Part shown: piece after piece, positions 16,479-27,486 of the stretch
Position numbering within the stretch: the first letter of the stretch is position 1
Layout: every line of letters starts with the position of its first letter
NCBI GenBank assembly: GCA_963768185.1
Contig: CAVYGS010000001.1
Coordinates: forward strand, 434,001 to 498,000
DNA from: Palsa-461 sp963768185
Lineage (GTDB): Bacteria; Actinomycetota; Acidimicrobiia; Acidimicrobiales; RAAP-2
Length of the DNA stretch: 64,000 nt
Direction of reading: 5' to 3'
Program-made: the position numbers and the translations under genes
Notes under the pieces: model-generated
Database searches by the model: none
What the model saw: only the letters and a program-made list of their open reading frames with translations
What the model was told of the DNA's origin: nothing

Positions 16479-17414
16479 TTAGCGGTCGAGTTTGGCCATC
16501 ACCTCGACCGCGACCAGCTCCAGGTGCTCGAGGTCGGACAGGTCGAGCAGCTGCAGGTAGATCCGGGTGACCCCGGTCGCTGCGAACGCGCCGATCTTGT
16601 CGAGCAGCTCCGCCGGGGTCCCCGCCAGGCCGTGCTCGCGCAACTCGCTCACCTCGCGACCGATGAACTTGGCCCGCCGCACCACCTCGGACTCATCGGC
16701 CCCACAACACAGGACCTGCGCCGTCGAGCGGATGAGCGTTGCGGGGTCGCGACCGACCCGGCCACAGGCCTCGTCGACGCGTTCGAACATCACTGTGCAC
16801 GACTCCGGAGGGCCGAACGGCACGTTCAACTCGGCCCCGAACCGGGCGGCCAGCGCGGGGGTCCGCTTGGCGCCGTGTCCGCCGATCACCACCGGCGGAT
16901 GCGGCTGCTGCACCGGCTTGGGCAGGGCCGGGCTGTCGGTCAGCTGATAGTGGCGCCCCTCGAAGGAGTACGTCTCGCCGATCGGCGTCGACCACAGGCC
17001 GGTGATGATCTCGACTTGCTCTTCCAGCCGCTCGAACCGCTCACCGAGCGCGGGGAAGGGAATCCCGTAGGCCTTGTGCTCGGCCTCGTACCAGCCGGCG
17101 CCGAGGCCCAGCTCGACCCGCCCGTTGCTCATCGCGTCGACTTCGGCCACGGAGATGGCCAGCGGACCCGGCAGGCGGAACGTCCCCGCCGTGAGCAGGG
17201 TGCCGAGGCGGATCCGATCGGTCTCGCGGGCCAAGCCGGCCAGGGTCACCCAGGCGTCGGTCGGGCCAGGGTCGCCGGACACGGGCCCCATCTTCAGGTA
17301 GTGGTCCGAGCGGAAGAACGCGTCGAAGCCGCACTCCTCGGTCTTCTTCGCCACGGCCAGCAGGTCCGCGTAGCTCGCCCCCTGCTGGGGTTCGGTGAAC
17401 ACGCGCAGGTCCAT
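16479..17414 (-). CDS. LLM-class F420-dependent oxidoreductase
   Basis: The 311-aa protein is a luciferase-like (bacterial LLM) TIM-barrel enzyme. Visible features are FDAFFRSDHYLKMG, IRLGTLLTAGTFR and the GRVELGLGAGWYEAEH stretch typical of F420-binding members. A late segment, PPVVIGGHGAKRTP, is also characteristic. It should use reduced F420 or FMN to reduce or oxidise an unknown substrate. F420 use fits the fbiC gene in this window. GAAAGG lies 8 nt before the ATG at 17414; a GTG six bases upstream would be too close to that site. Confidence 0.85.
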   Translation of the reverse strand: MDLRVFTEPQQGASYADLLAVAKKTEECGFDAFFRSDHYLKMGPVSGDPGPTDAWVTLAGLARETDRIRLGTLLTAGTFRLPGPLAISVAEVDAMSNGRVELGLGAGWYEAEHKAYGIPFPALGERFERLEEQVEIITGLWSTPIGETYSFEGRHYQLTDSPALPKPVQQPHPPVVIGGHGAKRTPALAARFGAELNVPFGPPESCTVMFERVDEACGRVGRDPATLIRSTAQVLCCGADESEVVRRAKFIGREVSELREHGLAGTPAELLDKIGAFAATGVTRIYLQLLDLSDLEHLELVAVEVMAKLDR

Positions 17415-17474
17415 CGTCACGCCCTTTCGTCGTCGCCCGAGGATAGGACGTCCCCGTCCTTCAGCAGCCCGCCC

Positions 17475-18104
17475 TCACCAACGATTGCGGTGCACGACCG
17501 CGGCGAGCGGCATCCGGGCGCGCCAGCCGTGCCGTTCGAGATCCGGGACCTCTTGCAGGTGGCTCACGGGACCCACGCAGAGCCACGCGACCGGTCTGAC
17601 GCCGCTCGGGAGGCCGACCAGCTCGGCGAGGAATTCCTCGCGGTAGAAGGAAACCCACCCGACCCCGAGCCCCTCGGCGGTCGCGGCCAGCCACAGGTTC
17701 TCGATCGAGAGGCACACCGAGTACAGGCCGGCGTCGGCGATGGCGTGGCGTCCGAGCACGCTCGGCGCGCCCCGGGACGCGTCGTAGGTGACCACGACCG
17801 AGAGCGTCGAGTCCAAGACCCCCTCGATCTTGATCTCGGCGAACCGCTCGGCGAGGCCGCCTTCCAGCGCGTCCGCGAACACCTTGCGCTCGGCCATGAC
17901 GTGGTCGAAGAAGGCGTGGCGGATTCCCGGATCGTCCACGAGGACGAAGTCCCACGGCTGGGACAGCCCGACGCTTGGCGCTGCGTGCGCCGCGCCAAGC
18001 ACCCGCTCCAAGACGGCGTCGTCGATCGGCGCGCCGGTGAACTCGGCACGGACGTCGCGCCGTCGCTCGATGGCCTCGTAGATCGAGAGGACCCGGTCGT
18101 CCAT
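17475..18104 (-). CDS. bluB: BluB, 5,6-dimethylbenzimidazole synthase
   Basis: The 209-aa protein is a nitroreductase-fold flavin destructase. Diagnostic are ERRRDVRAEFTG near the start, GLSQPWDFV, and the late WLCVGPVSHLQEVPDLE...W segment. BluB cleaves reduced FMN with oxygen to make the lower ligand of cobalamin. Other B12 genes are not in the window. It lies 20 nt downstream of the secreted LppX/LolA-like gene and 60 nt upstream of the LLM gene, all reading leftward. Confidence 0.88.
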   Translation of the reverse strand: MDDRVLSIYEAIERRRDVRAEFTGAPIDDAVLERVLGAAHAAPSVGLSQPWDFVLVDDPGIRHAFFDHVMAERKVFADALEGGLAERFAEIKIEGVLDSTLSVVVTYDASRGAPSVLGRHAIADAGLYSVCLSIENLWLAATAEGLGVGWVSFYREEFLAELVGLPSGVRPVAWLCVGPVSHLQEVPDLERHGWRARMPLAAVVHRNRW

Positions 18105-18123
18105 GGCGTCTTCGAACCGCCGC

Positions 18124-18840
18124 CTACGACAGCGTGTCGAGATCGATGGCGCCTTGGGGGGCGATTGGGTGGGTCAACTGGTCGTAGTTCGAGAAGCTGA
18201 GCGTGGCCGTTCCGCTGTTGCTGGTCACCGCGAGCTTGAGGATGTAGGGCGGGCCCGAGCGCGCGATGTACAGGTGGCCGTGCGCGTTGTTCTTCACGTA
18301 GGTGGCCGCGACGACGGTCGCCGGCTGGCTGCCGACCGTCGCTGAGCCCACGTTGGTGAAGGTGGAATTGAGAAGGTTCTTTCCGAAGACGACGGTGAGG
18401 AAGGTGGACGAGTCGAGGAACTCGGCGAGCGACTTCCCGGTAGAAGTCGTCGCCGCGGTGCTGACCCAGCGACCGGCGAAGATCCTCGAGGTGGTCTGGC
18501 CGCTCTCGGCGGTCCAGAACGCCGAGTTCCCGTTGAAGTAGATGGTGCCAGCGACCTCGCGCACCGTCGCGACGCCCTTGCCGATACCGATGGTGCCCTC
18601 GCCGGTCCCACTGGTCGAACCCGAGACGTTGAGAGTGATCCGCTCCAGCGGGGCGGTCGGCTTCGTGCGTGCCGTGATGACCCCCTCGAACCGGACGGCG
18701 GTCGCCGCCTCGGTGGCCTTGACCGACTGCAGGACGAGCTGGCGCGGCGGCGACGAGCTCGCGCCGGCAGGGGCGGCCCCGGCGAGGGCGGCGGACATGA
18801 CAAGTGCGCCGAGCGCGAGCCGGGGAAGCGGGAACCGCAT
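18124..18840 (-). CDS. Secreted LppX/LolA-like protein
   Basis: The 238-aa product has a clear Sec signal peptide (MRFPLPRL, then a hydrophobic Ala/Leu core, cut near ASS about residue 28) with no lipobox cysteine. The mature part is beta-rich with repeating short strands and resembles LppX/LprG/LolA-type lipid carriers, for example TIYFNGNSAFWTAESG. Such proteins carry lipids or sense small hydrophobics in the envelope. GGAAAGGACTC precedes the ATG. The function is inferred from fold style only. Confidence 0.62.
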   Translation of the reverse strand: MRFPLPRLALGALVMSAALAGAAPAGASSSPPRQLVLQSVKATEAATAVRFEGVITARTKPTAPLERITLNVSGSTSGTGEGTIGIGKGVATVREVAGTIYFNGNSAFWTAESGQTTSRIFAGRWVSTAATTSTGKSLAEFLDSSTFLTVVFGKNLLNSTFTNVGSATVGSQPATVVAATYVKNNAHGHLYIARSGPPYILKLAVTSNSGTATLSFSNYDQLTHPIAPQGAIDLDTLS

Positions 18841-18942
18841 GTCGGGAGTCCTTTCCGCCGACGGCCTCGAGCCGCTCGGCGACGTGGGCGCACATTCTCC
18901 TCCATCATTCGGGGCCCCGCGACCCGAGCGGGGCCCCCACCC

Positions 18943-19167
18943 TCAACCCCCGGCAGCGGCACTCACGATCTCGACCCGGGCGCCGTCGGCCAGCGAGGAG
19001 CTGCGCCACGCCGAGCGCGGGACCACCTGGCCGTCCACGGCCACCGCGACCCCCCGGCGTTCGATTCCGACCAAGGTGATCAGGGCGTCGACCGTGGTGG
19101 CAGACGGGACCTGGCGGGGCTCGCCGTTCACGAGCAAGCGAACCTCGCCCACCGTCGGGCGACTCAC
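18943..19167 (-). CDS. thiS: ThiS, sulfur carrier protein
   Basis: The 74-aa beta-grasp protein begins from GTG at 19167 and ends in AAAGG, the C-terminal Gly-Gly that is adenylated and thiocarboxylated. VRLLVNGEPRQVP and VAVAVDGQVVPRS are typical ThiS strands. The GTG overlaps the thiO stop codon (GTGA), so the two are coupled. It provides sulfur for the thiazole half of thiamine. thiG and thiE do not follow here; the next gene leftward is unrelated. Confidence 0.88.
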   Translation of the reverse strand: MSRPTVGEVRLLVNGEPRQVPSATTVDALITLVGIERRGVAVAVDGQVVPRSAWRSSSLADGARVEIVSAAAGG

Positions 19168-20339
19168 CGGCCGGCGCCCACCGGCCGGTGCACCCCGCGT
19201 GGACCCGCCCCGAACGGGGCGAGCGCCTCGGGGACTGCCCGGTTGTCCACCAAGGCGCCGATCGCCTCGGCGGTGATGGGCGCCAGAAGGATCCCGTTGC
19301 GGTAGTGGCCGGTCGCCACCGCCAGCCTGGGGACCTCCGTCCACCCGACGTAGGGCGCGTTGTCCGGGGTCCCCGGTCGGAGCCCGACCGAACACTCGAC
19401 GAGCTCCAGCTCGTCGACGCCGGGGACGAGTGCTCGCGCGTCGTCGAGGAGCGCATGCACCGCGCCGGCTTGGACACGCCCGTCGTCGCCCATCTCCTCG
19501 ACCGTCGCGCCGATTACGAGCGAGTAGTCCCGCCTCGGGACGAGGTAGCAGGCCCGGCCCCGGACCAGGCCGCGGATGGTGCGGGGGATGATCGGGGCGC
19601 GTCCGCGGAGGCGAAGAATGTGCCCCTTCACCGGGCGGACCTCGGGCCAGAGGCCGTCGGGGACGCCGCCCAGCCTGCCGGTCTGCCAACCCATGGCGGC
19701 GACCACGGTGCCGGCGAGCACGACCGAGCCGCCTTCGGTGACCAACCCCCTCGCGGCGCCGCTCGGGTCGAGCTCCACTGAGTGCGCCCGGTCGCCGACG
19801 AACTCGACCCCAGCCCGGCGGCAGGCTTCGACCAGGGCCGTGACCAAGAGGCGGTTGTCCACCTGGTGGTCACCGGGGACCTCGGCCCCACCGCAGATCG
19901 CCGGGGAGAGCGCCGGAACAAGCGAGCGACACTCGCTCGCCCCGAGCCGCGTCGACTCGACGCCGATCGACTGGCGGAACTCGAGCAGACGGTCGAGCGC
20001 GGCGCGGTCCGAGGGGTCGCCGGCGACGACGACGGTCCCGGACGGCTCGAAGCCGATGGTCGATCCGACGCCCTCCTCCAACGCCGCGGCGAACGCCGGC
20101 CAGCGCGCCGCGCCAGCGATCAGGAGGTGGGCGAGTGACTCCTCGCCGAAGAACGCCTCGTTGGCCGGGGCCAGCATGCCGGCCGCGACCCAGGCCGCGC
20201 CCCGCCCCGGGTCGGGATCGCACACCGCCACGGTGCGGCCGGCTCGGGCCAGCGTCCAGGCGGAGGTCAGGCCGATGACCCCGCCACCGGCGATCACGAC
20301 GTCCCTTCTGGCGGACCCTGCGGACCGGCTCTCCACCAT
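19164..20339 (-). CDS. thiO: ThiO, glycine oxidase for thiamine thiazole synthesis
   Basis: The 391-aa FAD enzyme belongs to the D-amino-acid oxidase family. It has an N-terminal Rossmann motif (VVIAGGGVIGLTSAWTLARAG), AAGMLAPANEAFF typical of ThiO, and a C-terminal GHYRNGILLAPITA segment. It oxidises glycine to the imine used in making the thiazole. I chose the ATG at 20339: a TAACAT hexamer (20347-20352, minus strand) lies 7 nt upstream, the leaderless layout seen at other genes here. An upstream TTG at 20372 is less likely. It is followed directly by thiS. No TPP riboswitch is visible upstream. Confidence 0.87.
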   Translation of the reverse strand: MVESRSAGSARRDVVIAGGGVIGLTSAWTLARAGRTVAVCDPDPGRGAAWVAAGMLAPANEAFFGEESLAHLLIAGAARWPAFAAALEEGVGSTIGFEPSGTVVVAGDPSDRAALDRLLEFRQSIGVESTRLGASECRSLVPALSPAICGGAEVPGDHQVDNRLLVTALVEACRRAGVEFVGDRAHSVELDPSGAARGLVTEGGSVVLAGTVVAAMGWQTGRLGGVPDGLWPEVRPVKGHILRLRGRAPIIPRTIRGLVRGRACYLVPRRDYSLVIGATVEEMGDDGRVQAGAVHALLDDARALVPGVDELELVECSVGLRPGTPDNAPYVGWTEVPRLAVATGHYRNGILLAPITAEAIGALVDNRAVPEALAPFGAGPRGVHRPVGAGR

Positions 20340-20541
20340 GGGCGCGATGTTACGGTCACCCTTCGGGGCCAACCTCGCAGCGTGCGGCTGTGCCTGTTGG
20401 GCCAGATCGCATCACGACCGGTGTATCCTTGAGGAACTGCTCCAGGGCCAACGTCGTCCCGGGCGGCAGGACTCTTCGCTTGATTGAGGAGCCGAATCGC
20501 GTCGCCCGCCGATATGGGCGACACAGCCCGGAAGGACGTCC

Positions 20542-23500
20542 ATGGCCCCCCCGGACCCTGGCACAACCCAGCCCAAGTCCCTGTACCACCCCAGCTTCGA
20601 GCATGACGCCTGTGGCGTCGGGTTCGTGGCCGACCTCCAGGGCCGCCCCAGCCACCGTCTCGTGCGCCAGGGCCTCGAGGTGCTCGAGCACCTCGCGCAC
20701 CGCGGGGCGTCGGGGGCCGAGGTTGCGACCGGAGACGGCGCGGGGATCCTGACGCAGCTGCCACACCGGTTCTTGGCCGCGGTGGCGACCGAGGCGGGGA
20801 TCTCGTTGCCGGAGCCGGGCCGTTACGCGGCGGGCGCGGTGTTCCTGCCAACCGACGCCGACGACGCCAAGAAGGCCCGCGTCCAGGTGGCCGCCCTTGC
20901 CGAGGAGGAGTCGCTGCGGATCCTCGGCTGGCGCGAGGTGCCTTTCGTCGACACGACGCTCGGCGACACGGCGCGACGCGCCCAGCCGCGGATCGAGCAG
21001 CTCTTCGTGGAGGCGTCCGAGGGGGCCCACGGTCACGATGCGCTCCACCTCGACCGGATGGCCTTCGTCCTGCGCAAGCGGGTCGAACACCAAATCGACG
21101 GCGTCTATCTCTGCTCGCTGTCGGCGCGGACCCTCGTCTACAAGGGCATGTTGACCGGCCACCAGGTCGACGAGTACTACCCGGACCTCTCCGACGATCG
21201 CTTCGAGTCCGGCCTCGCCCTCGTGCACTCGCGCTTCAGCACCAACACTTTCCCGAGCTGGCCGCTGGCGCACCCGTACCGCTACATGGCCCACAACGGC
21301 GAGATCAACACCGTGGCGGGCAACCGCAACTGGATGCGGGCCCGCGAGGCGCTGCTCGCCACCGACGCGATCGAGGGCGATCTCTCCCGGATCTACCCGA
21401 TCTGCACGTCCGGTGCGAGCGACGCCGCCACCTTCGACGAGGTGCTCGAACTCCTCCACCTCGGCGGGCGCAGCCTGGCCCACTCGGTGCTGATGATGAT
21501 CCCCGAGGCGTGGGAGAACCACCAGACGATGGACGAGGACCGGCGTGCCTTCTACCGGTTCCATGCCGCGCTCATGGAGCCCTGGGACGGCCCCGCCGCG
21601 ATCGCCTTCACCGATGGCACCGTCATCGGGGCGGTGCTCGACCGCAACGGTCTGCGACCCGCCCGGTATTGGGTGACCGACGACGGACTGGTCGTCCTCG
21701 CGAGCGAGGTCGGCGTCTTGGACCTAGACCCCGCCACCGTGGTGAAGAAGGGCCGCCTCCAGCCCGGACGCATCTTCCTCGTCGACACCGCCCAGGGGCG
21801 CATCGTCGACGACGCCGAGATCAAGGCCGAGCTCGCGGCCGAGCACCCCTACGCCGAGTGGCTGGCGACCGACCAGATCACGCTCGACGAGCTGCCACCC
21901 CGGGCCATGCTCACCCCGCAACACGCCAGCGTCGTCACCCACCAACGGCTCTTCGGCTACACGACCGAGGAGCTCAAGGTGCTGGTGAGCCCCATGGCTC
22001 GCACCGGGGCGGAGCCCAACGGCTCGATGGGCTCGGACACCGCGATCGCGGTGCTGTCGGAGCGCTCACGCAACTTGTACGACTACTTCACCCAGCTGTT
22101 CGCACAGGTGACCAACCCTCCGCTCGACGCCATCCGCGAGGAGCTGGTCACCTCGATGCACGCCACGATCGGCCCCGAGGGCAACCTGCTCGAAGCCAAG
22201 CCCCACTCGTGCCGCCAGGTGGTGATGCACGCGCCGATCATCGATCTCGACGACCTGGCGAAGCTCATGTACGTCAACGAGCACGGCGAAAACCCGGGTT
22301 TCAAGGCCTTCACCATCGACGGCCTGTTCCCCGTGCGCGACGCCGGCGACGTCGGGCGACCCACCGAGGCCGGCGCGACCGCCCTCGCCGAAGCCATCGA
22401 CGAGGTGCGCCGGCGAGTTTCGGCCGCCGTCGATGACGGCGCGAACGTGATCGTCCTCTCCGACCGCAACTCGACGGCCAACCTGGCCCCGATCCCTTCC
22501 CTCCTGCTCGTCTCGGCGGTCCACCACCACCTCGTGCGGGAGCGGGCTCGGACCCGGGTCGGCCTGGTCGTCGAAACCGGCGATGCCCGCGAGGTGCATC
22601 ACATGGCGCTGCTGATCGGGTACGGCGCGGCCGCCGTGAACCCGTACCTCGCCCTCGAGTCGATCGACGACATGATTGCCAACGGCCACCTCGTCGGCGT
22701 GACCCCGCGCCAGGCGCGCGAGAACTACATCAAGGCGTGCTGCAAGGGCGTCTTGAAGGTCATGTCCAAGATGGGCATCTCGACGGTCGCCTCCTACACC
22801 GGCGCCCAGGTCTTCGAGGCGATCGGGCTGGACCCCGCGGTGGTCGACGAGTACTTCACCGGCACGACCAGCCGCATCGGGGGAGTGGGGCTGGACGTGA
22901 TCGCGGCCGAGGTCGCGTCCCGCCACCGCCGGGCCCACTTCGATCGCCCGACCGAGCTCGCACACCGCGAGCTCGAGACCGGCGGCGAGTACCAGTGGCG
23001 GCGCGAGGGGGAGCTGCACCTCTTCAACCCACGAACGGTCTTCAAGCTTCAGCATGCGACGCGGGCCAGGCGTTTCGATGTGTTCGGCGAGTACACCAAG
23101 GCGGTCGACGACCAGTCCGAGCGGCTCGCCACCCTGCGCGGGCTGCTCAGGTTCCGCCCCGCAGCCGGCGGGCCGATCCCGATCGAGGAGGTCGAGCCGG
23201 CGTCGGCGATGATGAAGCGGTTCTCCACCGGCGCCATGTCCTATGGCTCAATCTCGGCCGAGGCCCACGAGACGTTGGCCATCGCCATGAACCGCATCGG
23301 AGGGCGATCCAATACCGGTGAGGGCGGTGAGGACCCGGCTCGCTACGTCCCCGACGAGAACGGCGACCTGCGCCGCAGCGCGATCAAGCAGGTCGCCTCG
23401 GGCCGCTTCGGGGTCACCTCCGAGTACCTGGTCAACGCGGACGACCTGCAGATCAAGATCTCCCAGGGGGCCAAGCCCGGCGAAGGGGGGCAGCTCGCCG

Positions 23501-25129
23501 GGGTCAAGATCTGGCCGTGGATCGCCCGCACCCGGTTCTCCACGCCCGGCGTCGAGCTCATCTCGCCGCCCCCGCACCACGACATCTACTCGATTGAGGA
23601 CATCGGCCAGCTCATCCACGACCTCAAGTCCTCCAACCCCAAGGCGCGCGTGCACGTGAAGCTGGTGGCCGAGGTCGGGGTCGGCACGGTGGCGGCCGGC
23701 GTGGCCAAGGCGCACTCCGACGTGGTCCTCATCTCGGGCCACGACGGAGGGACCGGCGCGGCGCCCATGACCTCGCTCAAGCACGCCGGCATCCCCTGGG
23801 AGCTCGGGCTCGCCGAGACCCAGCAGACCCTGCTCATGAACGGCCTGCGCGACCGCATCGTCGTCCAGGTCGACGGGCAGCTGAAGACCGGACGCGACGT
23901 GGTGATCGCTGCGTTGCTCGGAGCCGAGGAGTTCGGGTTCGCCACCGCACCGCTGGTGGTGTCGGGCTGCATCATGATGCGGGTCTGCCACCTGGACACC
24001 TGCCCGGTCGGCATCGCCACGCAGAACCCCAAGCTGCGCGAGCGCTACGACGGGAAGCCCGAGTTCGTCACGACCTTCTTCGAGTACATCGCCGAGGAGG
24101 TCCGCCAGCATCTCGCCTCCCTCGGCCTGCGTTCGATCGACGAGGCCGTCGGGCGGAGCGACCTGTTGGAGACCCATGAGGCGATCGAGCACTGGAAGGC
24201 GCGCGGGCTCGACCTCTCGCCGGTGCTGGCACAGGTCGACTCGCCCTACGAGACCGCGTTGCACCAGACTCGTGAGCAGGACCACCGGCTCGAGGCCGCC
24301 CTCGACCAACGTTTCATCGAGGCGTGCCGCCCCGCGATCGAACACGCGACGCGCGTCGAGGTCACGATGCCCATCACCAACGTCGATCGCTCGGTGGGCA
24401 CCCTGCTCGGCTACGAGATCACCACGCGCCGGGGCGGCGAGGGGCTGCCCGACGGCACCATCAATCTGTCCTTCGTCGGCTCCGCTGGCCAGAGCTTCGG
24501 CGCCTTCGTGCCCCGCGGGGTCACGATGCGGCTGCACGGCGACGCCAACGACTACTTCGGCAAGGGCCTCTCGGGCGGCCGCCTCGTGCTCCGTCCTCCC
24601 GAGGGCTCCCCGTTCGCCGCCGAGGAGGAGATCATCGGCGGCAACGTGATGCTCTACGGCGCGACCGGGGGCGAGGCGTTCATCTCGGGCCAGGTCGGCG
24701 AGCGTTTCTGCGTGCGTAACTCCGGGGCGACGGCGGTGGTCGAGGGCGTGGGCGACCACGGCTGTGAGTACATGACAGGGGGCCGGGTCGTCGTGCTCGG
24801 CCCGACAGGACGCAACTTCGCGGCGGGGATGTCCGGGGGCGTCGCCTTCGTCTACGACCCCGACCGGACCTTCGACGTGCGGGTGAACCATCAGATGGTG
24901 GAGGCCGCCCCAGTCGGCGACGACGACGCCGACTGGCTGTGCTCGCTTGTCATCCGCCACGCCGAGGAGACCGGCTCGGCGGTCGCCGGTCGCCTGCTCG
25001 GCGACTGGCCCTCGGCACTGGCCGACATGGTGAAGGTGATGCCGCGCGCCTATCGCCGGGTGCTCGAAGCGATGGAGCGCGCTCGGGCCGCGGGGACCTC
25101 CGTCGACGAGGCGGTCATGGCGGTCGCCG

Positions 25130-25137
<8 letters not shown>
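20542..25137 (+). CDS. gltB: Glutamate synthase large subunit
   Basis: The 1531-aa protein has the full four-domain order of bacterial GltB: a class II glutaminase whose catalytic cysteine is C24 (HDACGVGF), exposed after removal of a propeptide; a central domain; an FMN-binding synthase domain with HDGGTGAAPMTS; and a C-terminal beta-helix GXGXG domain (GGNVMLYGATGGEAF). A CxxxxxCxxxxC cluster (CIMMRVCHLDTC) binds the 3Fe-4S centre. It makes glutamate from glutamine and 2-oxoglutarate. GGAAGGA lies 6 nt before the ATG. The last 8 nt overlap gltD. Confidence 0.97.
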
Positions 25138-26674
<1,537 letters not shown>

Positions 26675-26690
26675 ACCCGCCCCTGAGGCC

Positions 26691-27314
26691 TCAGGCCACG
26701 ACCGGGAGCGCGTCGAGCAGCGGTCCCGATGGCTCCGATCGCCCGGTCGCCTGGTCCACCCAGCTCTGGGCGGGAAGCGCGCGTGCCGCCCGGACGAGGT
26801 CCGGCCGGCGCGCCGACAGTGCCTCGATGAGCGCGTCAGCTGCGATCGCCAACGCTTCGTCGTCAGGAACGGCCGGCGGCGACAGATCGCCACCGTGGAC
26901 GGCCGCCTCCACGCACCGGGTCCGTAGATAGTCGACGAGTGCGATGGGCCCCTGCAGCGTCGTCACCGTGGCCGACAGGTCGGCGTCGACGAGGGGCTGC
27001 AGCGTTCGGTCCATCCGCCCCGCGAAGTCGAGGTCTTTGCTCGACGCACGGCGCGCTGCGGCATCGATCACCTCGCGCAGGTCGACCGTCCCGGCGAGGT
27101 TGGCGGCGAGGGAGAGCCTCGTGGCCTCCCCGACCCGAGCGGTGCCGAGGAAACCCTCGAGCAAGGAGGGCTGGAGCGCGAGGTGTGCGACGACCTCACG
27201 GTTTCTCCAGCCCGAAACCCTCGACGGCGCGTCGAGGTCGACTGGGGGGATGGCGGACGCGATCCTCTGCCATTGGCGGATGAGCGCATCGCGAAGCGAA
27301 CTGGGCGGGACCAC
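26691..27314 (-). CDS. Maleylpyruvate isomerase family (mycothiol-type DinB-like) protein
   Basis: The 207-aa protein has the DinB-like four-helix fold of actinobacterial mycothiol-dependent enzymes, with VSGWRNREVVAHLALQPSLLEGFL near the start and RTRCVEAAVHGGDL (metal-binding histidine) in the middle. Members include maleylpyruvate isomerase and mycothiol S-transferases, and the exact substrate is unknown. The start is GTG at 27314; a TAAGAT hexamer lies 10 nt upstream (27325-27330, minus strand), so the transcript is nearly leaderless. Confidence 0.75.
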   Translation of the reverse strand: MVPPSSLRDALIRQWQRIASAIPPVDLDAPSRVSGWRNREVVAHLALQPSLLEGFLGTARVGEATRLSLAANLAGTVDLREVIDAAARRASSKDLDFAGRMDRTLQPLVDADLSATVTTLQGPIALVDYLRTRCVEAAVHGGDLSPPAVPDDEALAIAADALIEALSARRPDLVRAARALPAQSWVDQATGRSEPSGPLLDALPVVA

Positions 27315-27431
27315 AGCGCTCGGCGATCTTACGACGGCGCGGTCGCGACGTTGCCGGTAGAGCGATGCGTCGACCCCAGCGCCCGCGAAGCGTCAGCGCA
27401 CAGGCCTTCGGCGCGAGATTCGTGAAGTCAC

Positions 27432-27471
27432 ACCCACCCGGGCGGCGACTGAGCTCGCCACCCGGGTGGGT
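27432..27471 (-). terminator. Strong hairpin terminator after the binding-protein gene
   Basis: A 17-bp stem (27432-27448 with 27455-27471; one G-T wobble, the rest Watson-Crick) encloses a 6-nt loop. It begins 15 nt past the stop of the leftward substrate-binding protein gene. There is no T-run, as is common in GC-rich actinobacteria. Confidence 0.75.
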
Positions 27472-27486
27472 TAACCCAAGCGGTGG

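Noticed and set aside
15192..18200. A 1002-codon open frame on the plus strand
   Set aside because: It runs across three genes on the opposite strand (permease, LLM oxidoreductase, bluB), has an Arg/Asp/His-rich composition typical of antisense frames in GC-rich DNA, and shows no family features.
20340..20541. TPP riboswitch before thiO
   Set aside because: No CTGAGA or ACCTGATC-type core was found on the minus strand, and a leaderless start is indicated.
26682..26695. Palindrome CCTGAGGCCTCAGG as a terminator between gltD and the convergent gene
   Set aside because: It can form only a 5-bp stem with a 4-nt loop and lacks a T-run, so it is too weak to list.
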